From the NCBI GenBank assembly GCA_003022985.1, contig PXTV01000213.1:1-23056 (forward strand): DNA of 23,056 nt. Direction: 5' to 3'. Positions 1 to 8,735 of this stretch are shown here, in pieces. A program made the position numbers and the translations under genes. Numbering within the stretch: position 1 is the stretch's first letter; every line of letters starts with the position of its first letter. The stretch comes from Bacteroidetes bacterium SW_11_45_7 (lineage in GTDB: Bacteria > Bacteroidota > Bacteroidia > Chitinophagales > SW-11-45-7). Below the pieces are notes generated by a model. It worked only from the letters and a program-made list of their open reading frames with translations. It did no database searches and was not told the origin of the DNA.

Positions 1-2019
1 ATTGGAGTATTCCAAAATCATGTCTTCCGCATTCTCAGGGATATTGCAATTGATTGAATTACCGCCTTCCTTGAGATAGAAATCCAGGGTTCCTCCTCCC
101 GTTGTGATGAGATCAATGGTTGCTATTTCCCGCTTACCGAATGTAGCATCACCAAACCAGAGGGCATTCGATCCGGAATTTGCCCCACAATTTCCATTTG
201 CAGCTACACTGCCAATATTGGACCATTGCGTATTGTTGATCCCGGGGTCGAAATCATCTTCGAAAGCCCGGCCACGACAGGTGGATGCCTTGATCTGGGT
301 TGTGTCTCCAATGCACAGACCTGAAGGGGATTGGATATCAACTGTTGGTACTTGGCCACTGACCGTAATGGAAACGCTGTCGGTGATAGTGCAGCCAGTG
401 TCGGAAGTGATATCCACAAAATATGTTGTTGTCTTGCGTGGTGATGCCACAGGATTTTTCACTGTTGCATCATCTAATCTGGCAGAGGGGCGCCATTCAT
501 AAGTAAATGGATCGTAAGAAAGCGAGTCATTTGGATCGATATTCACCTCCAATAGTGAAGATTGCCCACGGCAAAGCGTGTCATTTTGGGTTGTAACATT
601 GTGGTTAAAATCAGGAACGCGATTAACAAACACAGTATCCTTGTTCTTGCAGGTATTGCTAAGATCACTTTCCACTATATATTGGGTAGGACTGCCGGGG
701 GCAACCTTGATGTTCGAGCTATCCGCATCTGCATTGACAATACCGCTTTTGGGGCGCCAGGAAAACTCATCACCACCAATTACTGAAAGGTTGATGGCAG
801 CACCTGCCGGACAGTATTTGGAAGTATCAGGCAAGGCAACTGTACTGTCCTTTACCAAAATATTAAACGAAAAAGTTTGGCGTCCTTCAATTGGGCATGC
901 ATCATCTTTCACTGTCACTGTCAATACATTTGAGCCAATGTCACTTGCTCCGGGGCTCCATTCAAAGTGGCCTGTCAGCGTATCAGTGGGGTCACCCGTT
1001 ACATTGAAAGTAGCGCCCGGCAGAGCCGAAGCTATGTTAGATGAGAGCGTTATAGAATCACCGGTAGAGGAATCAAAGGCATCTATAGAAAAGGATACAG
1101 TATCACTAGGACACATTTCAACAATGTTAGAACCTGTTGCAACGGCTCCTTGCAAATCATCGATACTATCGGCAAGAGTGGGCTGGTCATTATTGCAAGT
1201 ATCCACGGAAAATTGAATATCCCTCCTCGTTGTGCCTAATAGCTGGCCATTCCGGTATTCTACTACTTCCACCGTTACAATGGCCTGTTGCTGTCCGGTT
1301 GGTGTAAAGCTCATCTGGCCGGTGCTATTATTGAGTTGAAAGCCGCCTGCTGTCGACATGGGATTCGTGGCACTGAAACCACTTGCATATTGGACTGACG
1401 TATTGGGATCAGCGAGGGGAGCAACCAGATGATAGACAAGTGAGTCGCCCTCCGGATCGACCGCCCCTGTATTGTAGTTGTAGGGTTTGCCTTCACAAGC
1501 AAATGGAGCGGGTGAGCTTGTAAAAAATGGCGATGAGTTGCAATTGCTTCCCTGAGCATCGAGTGTGGTTTCGATGTAGATGTCTTCACTAGTTGGATTC
1601 TGGAGATTCGTAGCATCATTCCTGCAACAGTTGTCATAGGAAATTGTATAATCGGAGCAGGTTGTGTCAATAAAGACCGTATCCGTATAAGGAACAGCTT
1701 CATACCCGGGATATTGCGCTGAGGTATCGCAATTCGATGGCACTGTGCTGCAGGTTTGTGACACAGTATCTCCTCCCGGCAATTGGTTAAGATTAAGAGT
1801 TTGTGAAAAACAGGAAGATTGTATATCGACAGAAGCTGATGAAGGAGCAGATATGCCATTACAACTTCGGTAAAAAATGAGATCAATGCTGTACTGGCCA
1901 TTGCCTAAACAGGAATAACTCAGATCAATTGCGGCAGCGTGTGAAGCATACGTTTTTTGAGATAGTCCTCCGCTAAGCAATAATACAGCGATAAGCGCAA
2001 CAAGATAGTGTTTTATCAT
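1..2019 (-). CDS. Large secreted Cys-rich PKD-type surface protein, N-terminal 673 residues (3' end off window)
   Basis: One frame stays open from an ATG at 2019 to the left edge, giving 673 residues without a stop. Residues 1-28 form a signal peptide (MIKHYLVALIAVLLLSGGLS, then a YASHA cleavage-like end). Residues about 33-250 are the Cys-rich N-terminal region seen in many giant Bacteroidota surface proteins (LIFYRSCNG, YDNCCRN). Two Ig/PKD-like modules follow at about 396-475 (KYCPAG, then FSWRP) and 480-560 (DTLCRGQ, then YEWRP, TTTYFVDIT, GCTITDSV). From about residue 583 the sequence (FEDDFDPG, QWSNIG, TLDFYLK, EDMILEYSN) resembles a reelin repeat. Family members usually run to thousands of residues and end in a T9SS type B (gliding-motility-associated) sorting domain; that end lies outside the window, so T9SS export is inferred. 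Probable role: adhesion or surface matrix. No convincing promoter was found upstream. Confidence 0.85.
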   Translation of the reverse strand, partial: MIKHYLVALIAVLLLSGGLSQKTYASHAAAIDLSYSCLGNGQYSIDLIFYRSCNGISAPSSASVDIQSSCFSQTLNLNQLPGGDTVSQTCSTVPSNCDTSAQYPGYEAVPYTDTVFIDTTCSDYTISYDNCCRNDATNLQNPTSEDIYIETTLDAQGSNCNSSPFFTSSPAPFACEGKPYNYNTGAVDPEGDSLVYHLVAPLADPNTSVQYASGFSATNPMSTAGGFQLNNSTGQMSFTPTGQQQAIVTVEVVEYRNGQLLGTTRRDIQFSVDTCNNDQPTLADSIDDLQGAVATGSNIVEMCPSDTVSFSIDAFDSSTGDSITLSSNIASALPGATFNVTGDPTDTLTGHFEWSPGASDIGSNVLTVTVKDDACPIEGRQTFSFNILVKDSTVALPDTSKYCPAGAAINLSVIGGDEFSWRPKSGIVNADADSSNIKVAPGSPTQYIVESDLSNTCKNKDTVFVNRVPDFNHNVTTQNDTLCRGQSSLLEVNIDPNDSLSYDPFTYEWRPSARLDDATVKNPVASPRKTTTYFVDITSDTGCTITDSVSITVSGQVPTVDIQSPSGLCIGDTTQIKASTCRGRAFEDDFDPGINNTQWSNIGSVAANGNCGANSGSNALWFGDATFGKREIATIDLITTGGGTLDFYLKEGGNSINCNIPENAEDMILEYSN

Positions 2020-2548
2020 ATGGCAGGTGTGGATTTCATGAATTTTCGTTCGTGAATCAATTGAGCAGTAATGCGAGTGCTTCGTCTTCCTATTATACAA
2101 TTTCAAATGTCTATTTTAACAAAAGTCAGCTTGCTATTTTTCTTTCTCAAACTTTTGCTTAAATATTTTACAATCATCCTGATCAAGCCACTCATACACT
2201 GCTTAAGTATTTGTTATTTCCGGGTATTCGTGCCATATCGCGATCACCAGGATCATTTTAGAACACGAAAGCCATGATGTAAGCCTGCTTCTTATAAGAA
2301 TGCTCCACCTTATCTATACCCAAACCTTAAAAACGTTACCAGCGGGCTACTCTTCATGTAATATCAGTTGTTGATACTGAAAGGTCAAGGGCAACAGGAT
2401 ACCATTAATTGTACCGCATAGCCGCACATTTTTGAGTGTGTGTAAAATGTGTGTAAGAATTTCCTTGCTGATTCGTCAAGCCAATCAGCCAAAACACCAG
2501 CTACGCAGGCATTCTCGCATAATCGAGGAGACTTGTAATGTATGATAG
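2020..2548. other. Gene-free spacer between tRNA-Arg and surface-protein gene
   Basis: This 529-bp stretch has no credible coding sequence on either strand. It holds a perfect 7-bp hairpin at 2467-2489, a 12-bp palindrome TTCTTATAAGAA at 2289-2300, and a small direct repeat GTGTGTAA/GTGTGTAA around 2438-2458. No TAnnTTTG -7 box was found on the minus strand in front of the surface-protein gene, so its promoter is unassigned. Confidence 0.6.
2467..2489 (-). terminator. Hairpin downstream of tRNA-Arg, possible weak terminator
   Basis: The arms GCTGATT and AATCAGC pair perfectly (7 bp) around a 9-nt loop. It lies about 60 nt downstream of the tRNA in the direction of transcription, where transcription of the PBP/tRNA unit should end. 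There is no U-tract after it, so a role in termination is only a suggestion. Confidence 0.25.
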
Positions 2549-2622
2549 TGACCCCTGCAGGATTCGAACCTGCAACCTTCAGAACCGGAATCTGACATTC
2601 TATCCAGTTGAACTAAGGGGCC
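2549..2622 (-). tRNA. tRNA-Arg (anticodon CCG)
   Basis: The minus strand folds as a full cloverleaf of 74 nt. The acceptor stem is GGCCCCT/AGGGGTC with one G-U pair, the D-arm GTTC/GAAT, the anticodon stem TCAGA/TCTGA with loop TTCCGGT (anticodon CCG, reading CGG), the variable loop AGGTT, and the T-arm GCAGG/CCTGC with loop TTCGAAT. The discriminator base is A and CCA is not encoded. It starts 43 nt after the stop of the penicillin-binding protein gene on the same strand, so it may be co-transcribed with it. Confidence 0.95.
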
Positions 2623-2665
2623 AGTCCGCACAAATTTACAATCTTGTCAACAGGGCTTAGCTGAA

Positions 2666-4856
2666 TCACCCGTCAAATTGCGAGCCGTAGGTTTTGCTCG
2701 GGTCTTTCTTGTTATCCTCTTGGTTGTATTTTGAACAATCGAGTTCGATATTGATCTCAGTATCCGGTTTATCGAACTTAGCCTTGGGATCGTAACTCAA
2801 TGATTCATCGTCATAAACGCGTTGAAAAAACTTAGCCCAGATGGGAAGGGCGGAGCTGGCACCCTGACCGTACTTCAGGGACGGGAACCGGATAAAGCGA
2901 TCCTCGCCACCAACCCAGGCGCCAGCCACAAGCTCCGGTGTAAAGCCAATGAACCACCCGTCAGACTGATCCTGCGTAGTCCCTGTTTTGCCGCCTATCT
3001 CACCTCTGATATTGTACTTATACCGCAAGCGAATAGCCGTTCCTTTGTCGACAACGTGCTGCAACATTTTCAACATGACATGACCGGTTTCCTCGTTGAG
3101 TGCCTCGCGCTTTTCGCTGTAGTAATCCCTGATCAGGTTCCCGTTCTTATCTTCTCTCGTACAGAGAAATATCGGGGGTGCCAAGTGCAATAGCAGGCAC
3201 GGCAGGTATATTGCTCGTAATACCCATTTTACGCACCCTGTCAATAACGGGCTGGGGGCCGATCTGCTTCATGAGATAAGATGTGACACTATTTTTGGAA
3301 TTGGCCATCCCCTTTTTAAGCGCATATTTGTCGCTGGTGAATTCACCTGAGGCATTTTTTGGCGTCCAGTTGTCGTAGTCTTCAAAAGTTACAGGCACAT
3401 CCAGTACCTGGTAACAGGGAGAATAGCCATTATCGATGGCCTCCGTATAGACAAAGGGTTTAAAAGTTGAGCCGATCTGACGTTTTGTGTTTTTATTGAC
3501 GTGATCGTACTGAAAATACTTGTAATCAATCCCTCCTACCCATGCTTTGATTTTACCCGTCTGCGGATCAGTTACCAAAAAGCCGCTTTGCAAAAACATC
3601 CTGTGGTAGCGGATGCTGTCGATGGCACTCATAACCGTATCTTTCTCACCGTCCCAGCTAAAGACGGTCATTTCGCGTTCTTTCCGCATATTGGCCATGA
3701 TGGAATCTTTTGAGACCCCTTGTTCCTTCAACCTTTTGTAGCGGTCAGTCTGGCGAATTTTGGCTTTTAATTTTTCTTCGTGTTCTTTCCAGAGGTCTTT
3801 GCCTTCCCATTGCTCGAAAAACTTCTCCTGTATATCGGCCATGTGCTCCATAACAGCAGCCTCAGCATGCCGTTGTAATTTGGCATTGATAGTGGTATGA
3901 ATATTGAGTCCATCTGTATAGAGATTGTAGTGGCTCCCGTCAACCTTCTCGTAATTCCGGCACCATTTTTTGAGTTCGGCCCGAAGGTGTTCTCTGAAAT
4001 AGGGCGCGAGTCCCTTGATGTGATCTGTCCGCTCAAACCTTACATCAATCGGCTGCTCTTGCAGTGAATCAGCAACTTTGCTTTCTATAAAATCGTACTT
4101 ACCCATCTGGTGAAGCACGATATTGCGCCTGTCTATGGAGTTCTCGTAATTACTTTTAGGATTGAGAGCCGTAGGAGCCCGCAACATTCCTACCAATACG
4201 GCTGACTCTTCAACTTTCAGTGAATCCACAGGTTTGCTGAAATACGTTTGGGATGCAGAACGAATTCCGTAAGCATTGTGACTAAATGTTACCGTATTAA
4301 GGTACATGGTTATAATCTCATTCTTGGTATAGTATTTCTCAAGACGCACAGCAATGACCCATTCCTTTAGCTTCTGGATAATCCTCTCAAACGGACTTCC
4401 AGGCCTTTTGTGAAAGAGGTTCTTTGCCAATTGCTGCGTGATTGTACTCCCCCCACCCTTATTTTGCTGCAATAAAAGCGTGCGGACAAAGACACGAGCA
4501 AGACCCCGGAAATCGATGCCTGAATGTTGGTAGAAACGGATATCTTCAGTTGCCACCAGCGCATTCACAAGATTGTCAGGCAAATCCTTAAAGTCAGCAT
4601 TGGAGCGATTTTCACTGTAATACTTCCCCAAAAGCACACCGTCTGCTGAATAAACTTTTGAGGCCAGCGCATTTTCAGGGTTTTCCAATTGTTCAAAAGA
4701 GGGGAGTTCACCAAGGGCACCCCTGGAAACAGCATACATCAACCCCACTACGGAGAGGATGCCTATCAGGATAATCCCCCAGAATATGGCGGAAAATAAA
4801 ATGTAAGGTGGCCGCTTTTGTTGCGTTTGATTCTTCTTTTGTTGTTGATGACTCAC
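2666..4856 (-). pseudogene. mrcA: Class A penicillin-binding protein (PBP1A type), frame broken near 3155
   Basis: This is a bifunctional peptidoglycan synthase anchored in the inner membrane (membrane segment at residues 19-43). The glycosyltransferase (GT51) domain shows VATEDIRFYQH with catalytic E104, GGSTITQQLAKN and the KNEIITMYLN motif. The transpeptidase domain shows GSTFKPF (nucleophile S463, K466) and SKN. The first frame runs 4856-3147 and stops right after SLYE. The rest, with the KTG motif (GGKTGTTQDQSDGWFIGF) and a normal C-terminus, lies in another frame ending at 2666. Relatives have about 20-25 residues (of the type GAYSTFANKGV) between SLYE and EDKNGN; these are absent here, so about 70 nt are missing. 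It starts 5 nt after the SprE/PorW stop and is probably in the same operon. 'Pseudogene' here means only that the frame is broken; a sequence or assembly error is quite possible. Confidence 0.88.
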
Positions 4857-4861
4857 GGAGG

Positions 4862-7756
4862 TTATTTTTCTTTTTGTTCCTTTTGTATGGGATAACGATC
4901 AACAAAAAACTTTTGATACTGGCCCGTGCCACCTTTTTGGATTAATGTCTTCATGTTTTGCTGGCTTATTACGGATATATTTAAACTTTCCCTGCTCGTA
5001 TTCTCAAACACATCTTCTTGATTCATGAACAGATTGTAATATTTCATCGCATCCTGTTGATTCTTAAATGTCCGTACCATGATAATATTTGCCGACTTAT
5101 TGGAAATAACCGACTTGACCTTCAACGGTTTTAAGCTGTAATTCCGGGAATTGAAATCGGACAATTGGTTGATGAGCTTATTGGCCTGAATGGTATCGGT
5201 TTTAAAGGAAAGAATGAAATAATGCTCGGTGCCCGGGTTGTAGTTGAATTGTACAGTGACAGCTTCCTCCTCGGTTGCGGCAGTGTCCAGCTCGTACTTC
5301 ATCTCGGGCTTTTCCTGCTTAACAGTTGTGTCTTTGTTGTACTCGCGGACGTAAAACAGCAAATCTTCTACATGTTTGCGCAATGAATGATCAGGATAAT
5401 CTCTGGTAAACTGCTTTAACGTGGTTTGATAAGCTGTAAAATCACCTTTTTGGCCCTGGGCATAAGCTTTCAGCAACCTGAAGCGAGGAGCTAATGAGTC
5501 AAGCTTGAAAAGGGAGTCGGCCATCACACACCGCTGAATGGTACTATCGTAATATTGTTGTTTATAAATGGTATAAGAATTGGCATAATAATCCTTAACC
5601 TTCTGTTGTTTTTGCTCTTGCTTTTTAAAGTAGCCAGGATCACGGATGATTTTGGCATATTTCGATTCGGGATACTTGTTTAAGATTCTTTGTTTGTAAG
5701 TTTTTTGCTTACTACTATTACCAGCTTTACCGTGGAGAAGATAAAGCTGATAAAAAACTTTTGGTTCAATGTTGTACCCCTTGAATTTACTATCCAGCTC
5801 GTCAAAAGTGGCAAGCGCTTTTTGTTGGTTCTCGAGCTCATTTTTGTAAATAGTTCCCAATTCGTAATAAGCATTGATCATTTTCTGCTTAGATTGCTGT
5901 TGCTCCTCCTGACTCGTTGGTATCTGAGCCAGCATCTTCTCCTTACTCAACTCGTCTCCTCCTTCACCTGCTGCAAGGGTGTCTTCACCAGCCCCTTCCG
6001 TCTTATCGCCTGAAGATGAAAAGCCGGATTTGGTCGATCGCCTCCAGTTATCCTCGAGCTTGCGGTCACCCCATTTTTGGGCAAACGCATTGTAGCCGGA
6101 GCTTTTCGCGTTTTGATTGTAAAAGTACCACTTCCCTCCTTGCGGACCTTTTTGGCCTTGATCATCACCTTGCTTTGCCAGTTTGGATGCCTGCTTTTCT
6201 TGCTGTTCTTTTTTTCGCTGCTCCCGTTTCTTTTCGATTAGGTCCTGCACGTATTCCTCCCGTTCATCTTCAGCCATAGAGGCAATACGCAACAAGCTGT
6301 CTTGCTCGCTGATAATCTCCTGCTTATCAACCACGTTCTTCAAAATGCTATTCCGTTGCCGGATGTCACTGTACCGTTCGTGCTTTTGATTAAGTACTGT
6401 TAATGTACTGTCATAATAGGGCTGTGCCTTGCTGTACTCCCCATCTTTGAATTGAAGATCTGCGATTTTAAGATAGGATTTCGCTTTTTGTTGGTCGTTA
6501 TCCTTAGAACTTCTTATGGATTTATTCAGATAGTTGATGGCTTTTTGTTCATTGTTGTTTTTCAAGGCCAGTTCAGCAAGTGCGTAATAGATCTGATCGA
6601 AATATTCGATATTCTTATCATCATCGAGCATATCCTTGAGTTGCTGCTCAAGATTTCCTGTGGCAAGACGGGGGTCTTCGCCTGAAAGATTGGCCATGGC
6701 CATCTTGGCATTAAAAGCCATTTCGTACGGTGGGTTATGATCGAGCACCTTTTGGTAAGTCTGAAAAGCGAGACTGAGCGAGCTGGTATTTTCGTAGAGT
6801 TGAGCTAATACGTAGTAAAGACGTGCTTTATCTTTTCGCTTGTTAGTGTATTCTATCGCTAGACGCAAAGGGCGAATGGCGTCCTCGTAATCCTCTCTCT
6901 CAATATTGTAATACGCTTGCGCCTTCCTGAGTTCCCCATTCAGCCGGTATGGAAAGTCTTCATCGGATTTGAGAACAGTGAGCACAGATTGCGCTTCTGA
7001 AAATTTCTCTTGTTGCACATAAGATTTAACCAACCAAACCATTGCCCTGTAACGGATAGGCTTGTGCCTGAGAAAATGAAAGGGGGTGCGCCTCATCTTA
7101 GCAATTTTCTTCTCTTTTTGAGCCTTCTCCTCCACACTCATCTCATCACCCGGTTGTTCATTTCCATTTTTTTCTTCTTCATCTTTATTAAAGAGCTCGT
7201 AAAAGAAATTGCCCTTCCGTTTGCTTGCTCTTCTTGCTTGCTTTCTTTCCTTTTCTTTTTTCCGTTTTTGTTTCTTTTCAAGGCGCCTTCTTTTTTTGCG
7301 GTCAATTTTACGCTGACGAACATCGTAGTTGGAAGATATATACTGAAATGTTTTTTGAGCGGAATTGTAGTTCCCTTTCAGATAATGGGACTGCCCTACC
7401 AAAAAGTAGCAATCATCGGCCCACTTGCTGTACTTATGCATTTTAATGACCCTTGATGATTTTTTGATAACGGTCTGCAGATCAGACGAATAAGAGGAGG
7501 TTTGTTCCTGGTCGTTATGGACGTAGAGATCGATCACCTCCTGCGAAAAATCATCTTCTTGACCATCTTCAATACCGTTGTATACCTGATCAAGTTTGTA
7601 ATTGGCGTTAAAATACCCGTTATAGCGGGCGGTCATGTTATGATAAGTTTTGCTTATGAATGACCCATCGCGATTTTTCTGTGGAGCACAGGAATTACCA
7701 AAAAATATGATCAAGGGCAGGAGAGCGGTGAGAAACGTTATCTTTGCAATCTTCAA
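4862..7756 (-). CDS. sprE: SprE/PorW-family gliding motility and type IX secretion lipoprotein
   Basis: This 964-residue protein is intact. It has a lipoprotein signal peptide with lipobox FGNSC (lipidated C23), then TARYNGYFNANYKLD, the conserved opening of SprE (Flavobacterium) and PorW (Porphyromonas). Multiple TPR-like helical pairs follow (ALAELALKNNNEQKAINYLNKS, AKSYLKIADLQFKDGEYSKA, and others). In the known family these outer-membrane lipoproteins are needed for T9SS secretion and gliding. Residues 147-182 are an extremely basic K/R-rich stretch followed by an acidic one, and a low-complexity Q/K/G-rich segment lies around 490-640. Both look like flexible linkers between TPR blocks. 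The C-terminal third carries a repeat-like FILSFKTDTIQANKL region. It begins the minus-strand operon that continues into PBP1A, and its promoter faces the M23 gene. Confidence 0.9.
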   Translation of the reverse strand: MKIAKITFLTALLPLIIFFGNSCAPQKNRDGSFISKTYHNMTARYNGYFNANYKLDQVYNGIEDGQEDDFSQEVIDLYVHNDQEQTSSYSSDLQTVIKKSSRVIKMHKYSKWADDCYFLVGQSHYLKGNYNSAQKTFQYISSNYDVRQRKIDRKKRRRLEKKQKRKKEKERKQARRASKRKGNFFYELFNKDEEEKNGNEQPGDEMSVEEKAQKEKKIAKMRRTPFHFLRHKPIRYRAMVWLVKSYVQQEKFSEAQSVLTVLKSDEDFPYRLNGELRKAQAYYNIEREDYEDAIRPLRLAIEYTNKRKDKARLYYVLAQLYENTSSLSLAFQTYQKVLDHNPPYEMAFNAKMAMANLSGEDPRLATGNLEQQLKDMLDDDKNIEYFDQIYYALAELALKNNNEQKAINYLNKSIRSSKDNDQQKAKSYLKIADLQFKDGEYSKAQPYYDSTLTVLNQKHERYSDIRQRNSILKNVVDKQEIISEQDSLLRIASMAEDEREEYVQDLIEKKREQRKKEQQEKQASKLAKQGDDQGQKGPQGGKWYFYNQNAKSSGYNAFAQKWGDRKLEDNWRRSTKSGFSSSGDKTEGAGEDTLAAGEGGDELSKEKMLAQIPTSQEEQQQSKQKMINAYYELGTIYKNELENQQKALATFDELDSKFKGYNIEPKVFYQLYLLHGKAGNSSKQKTYKQRILNKYPESKYAKIIRDPGYFKKQEQKQQKVKDYYANSYTIYKQQYYDSTIQRCVMADSLFKLDSLAPRFRLLKAYAQGQKGDFTAYQTTLKQFTRDYPDHSLRKHVEDLLFYVREYNKDTTVKQEKPEMKYELDTAATEEEAVTVQFNYNPGTEHYFILSFKTDTIQANKLINQLSDFNSRNYSLKPLKVKSVISNKSANIIMVRTFKNQQDAMKYYNLFMNQEDVFENTSRESLNISVISQQNMKTLIQKGGTGQYQKFFVDRYPIQKEQKEK

Positions 7757-7794
7757 CTGCTGGAACCTCTTTTGCTTTGAGAATTGAATTTGCG

Positions 7795-7802
7795 CAAAAT
7801 TA
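7795..7802 (-). promoter_or_regulatory. Candidate -7 box (TAATTTTG) for sprE/PBP1A operon
   Basis: The minus strand reads TAATTTTG, a match to the Bacteroidota -7 consensus TAnnTTTG, 39 nt upstream of the sprE ATG. No good -33 TTTG was found at the normal distance. The element sits in the 89-bp divergent spacer (7757-7845) that must also hold the promoter of the M23 gene. Confidence 0.4.
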
Positions 7803-7845
7803 TTCTAATTTACGATAAAACCCTTAAAGACCTCCACATTGCCGA

Positions 7846-8723
7846 ATGACCCAGCATGGCGGACAAAGAAACTCTTTCCTCGATAAGCTGCGAGCCCAAT
7901 ATAAAATGGTCATTCTCAACGAGGAGACCTATGAGGAAAAAGCATCCTTTAACCTAACACGTTTAAACGTTCTTGTTATTATAAGTTCAGTGGTGGTTGT
8001 CTTAGTTTTTCTTATTACATCGCTCATCATATTAACCCCAATTAAGCAATACATTCCGGGCTATGGTGATATCCAATCCAAACAGGAACTTGTTGAACTG
8101 AGGTTAAAAACTGATTCGCTTGCTAATGTTGTTGCCAAACGCGATTCCTGGATCAGCAATATCCAAAACGTTTTTGAAGGGAAAATTGATACATCTGTGT
8201 CAAAAAACACAAACGAACCCTTTTTGTACGATACTGTAAAACTGGATAAAATCCCGCCAGAAGACAAGGCATTACGGCAAGACATTGAACGGTCAGATGA
8301 ATTTTCACCAGCATCCGCAAAAGCGTCAACAAGCAAGTCAGAACCTGCGGCCGGCAAGCTTTTTTTCCCACCTGTTAAAGGGTATGTCACCAATCAATTT
8401 AACAGGCAAACCAACCATATTGGGGTGGATATTGTAGCGCCTGCTGATGAGACCGTGAAAGCAGCATTGGAGGGGCATGTCATCATGGCATCATGGACGC
8501 TTGAAACCATGTGATAGGCATTCAGCACGCCAATAATCTGATCAGTTTCTACAAACATAATGCAGTATTGTTGAAAAAAGTTGGTAATTTCGTTAAGGCA
8601 GGCGAACCAATTGCTATCATCGGTAGCAGCGGGGAACTCTCCACTGGCCCTCATCTTCACTTTGAGCTCTGGCAAAACGGAGTACCAGTAGACCCCCAGA
8701 ACTTCATTGTCTTTCAGGATTAA
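7846..8723 (+). pseudogene. M23-family peptidoglycan metallopeptidase, membrane-anchored, frame broken at 8509
   Basis: The N-terminus is cytoplasmic and polar, followed by one membrane segment at residues 44-68, a short helical region and a C-terminal LytM/M23 domain. The first frame (7846-8514) carries the first zinc motif HIGVD (H191, D195) and stops after SWTLET. The second (8508-8723) carries IQHANNL, IAIIGSSGELSTGPHLHFELW (HLH zinc and catalytic motif) and the C-terminus. Relatives read TLETGHVI or TLDTGYVI here; the bases ACCATGTG match ACC-GGN-CAT-GTG with four bases missing. Neither fragment alone could be an active endopeptidase. It leads a plus-strand operon with a bactofilin 12 nt downstream, a pairing common in bacteria where bactofilins position LytM hydrolases. 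'Pseudogene' records the broken frame only. Confidence 0.87.
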
Positions 8724-8735
8724 ACACCCTTTACG

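Noticed and set aside
578-1216. Plus-strand open frame of 212 codons opposite the surface-protein gene
   Set aside because: It lies antisense to a continuous minus-strand frame with clear protein features (signal peptide, PKD-type modules); its translation shows no family resemblance.
1311-1901. Minus-strand open frame of 196 codons in a different frame of the surface-protein gene
   Set aside because: It is an out-of-frame shadow of the 1-2019 reading frame, with composition unlike a real protein.
2071-2277. Plus-strand 68-codon open frame in the spacer
   Set aside because: It is hydrophobic from AT-rich content and has no start context or recognisable motif.
3155-3161. Programmed ribosomal frameshifting as the explanation for the broken genes
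   Set aside because: At the PBP1A, M1 and adaptor sites a segment of protein is missing, which frameshifting would not restore; no slippery heptamer with a downstream structure is evident at any of the five sites.
7010-7456. Plus-strand 148-codon open frame rich in F and L
   Set aside because: It is the antisense of the K/R-rich segment of SprE; its F/L/S runs are simply the complement of lysine codons.
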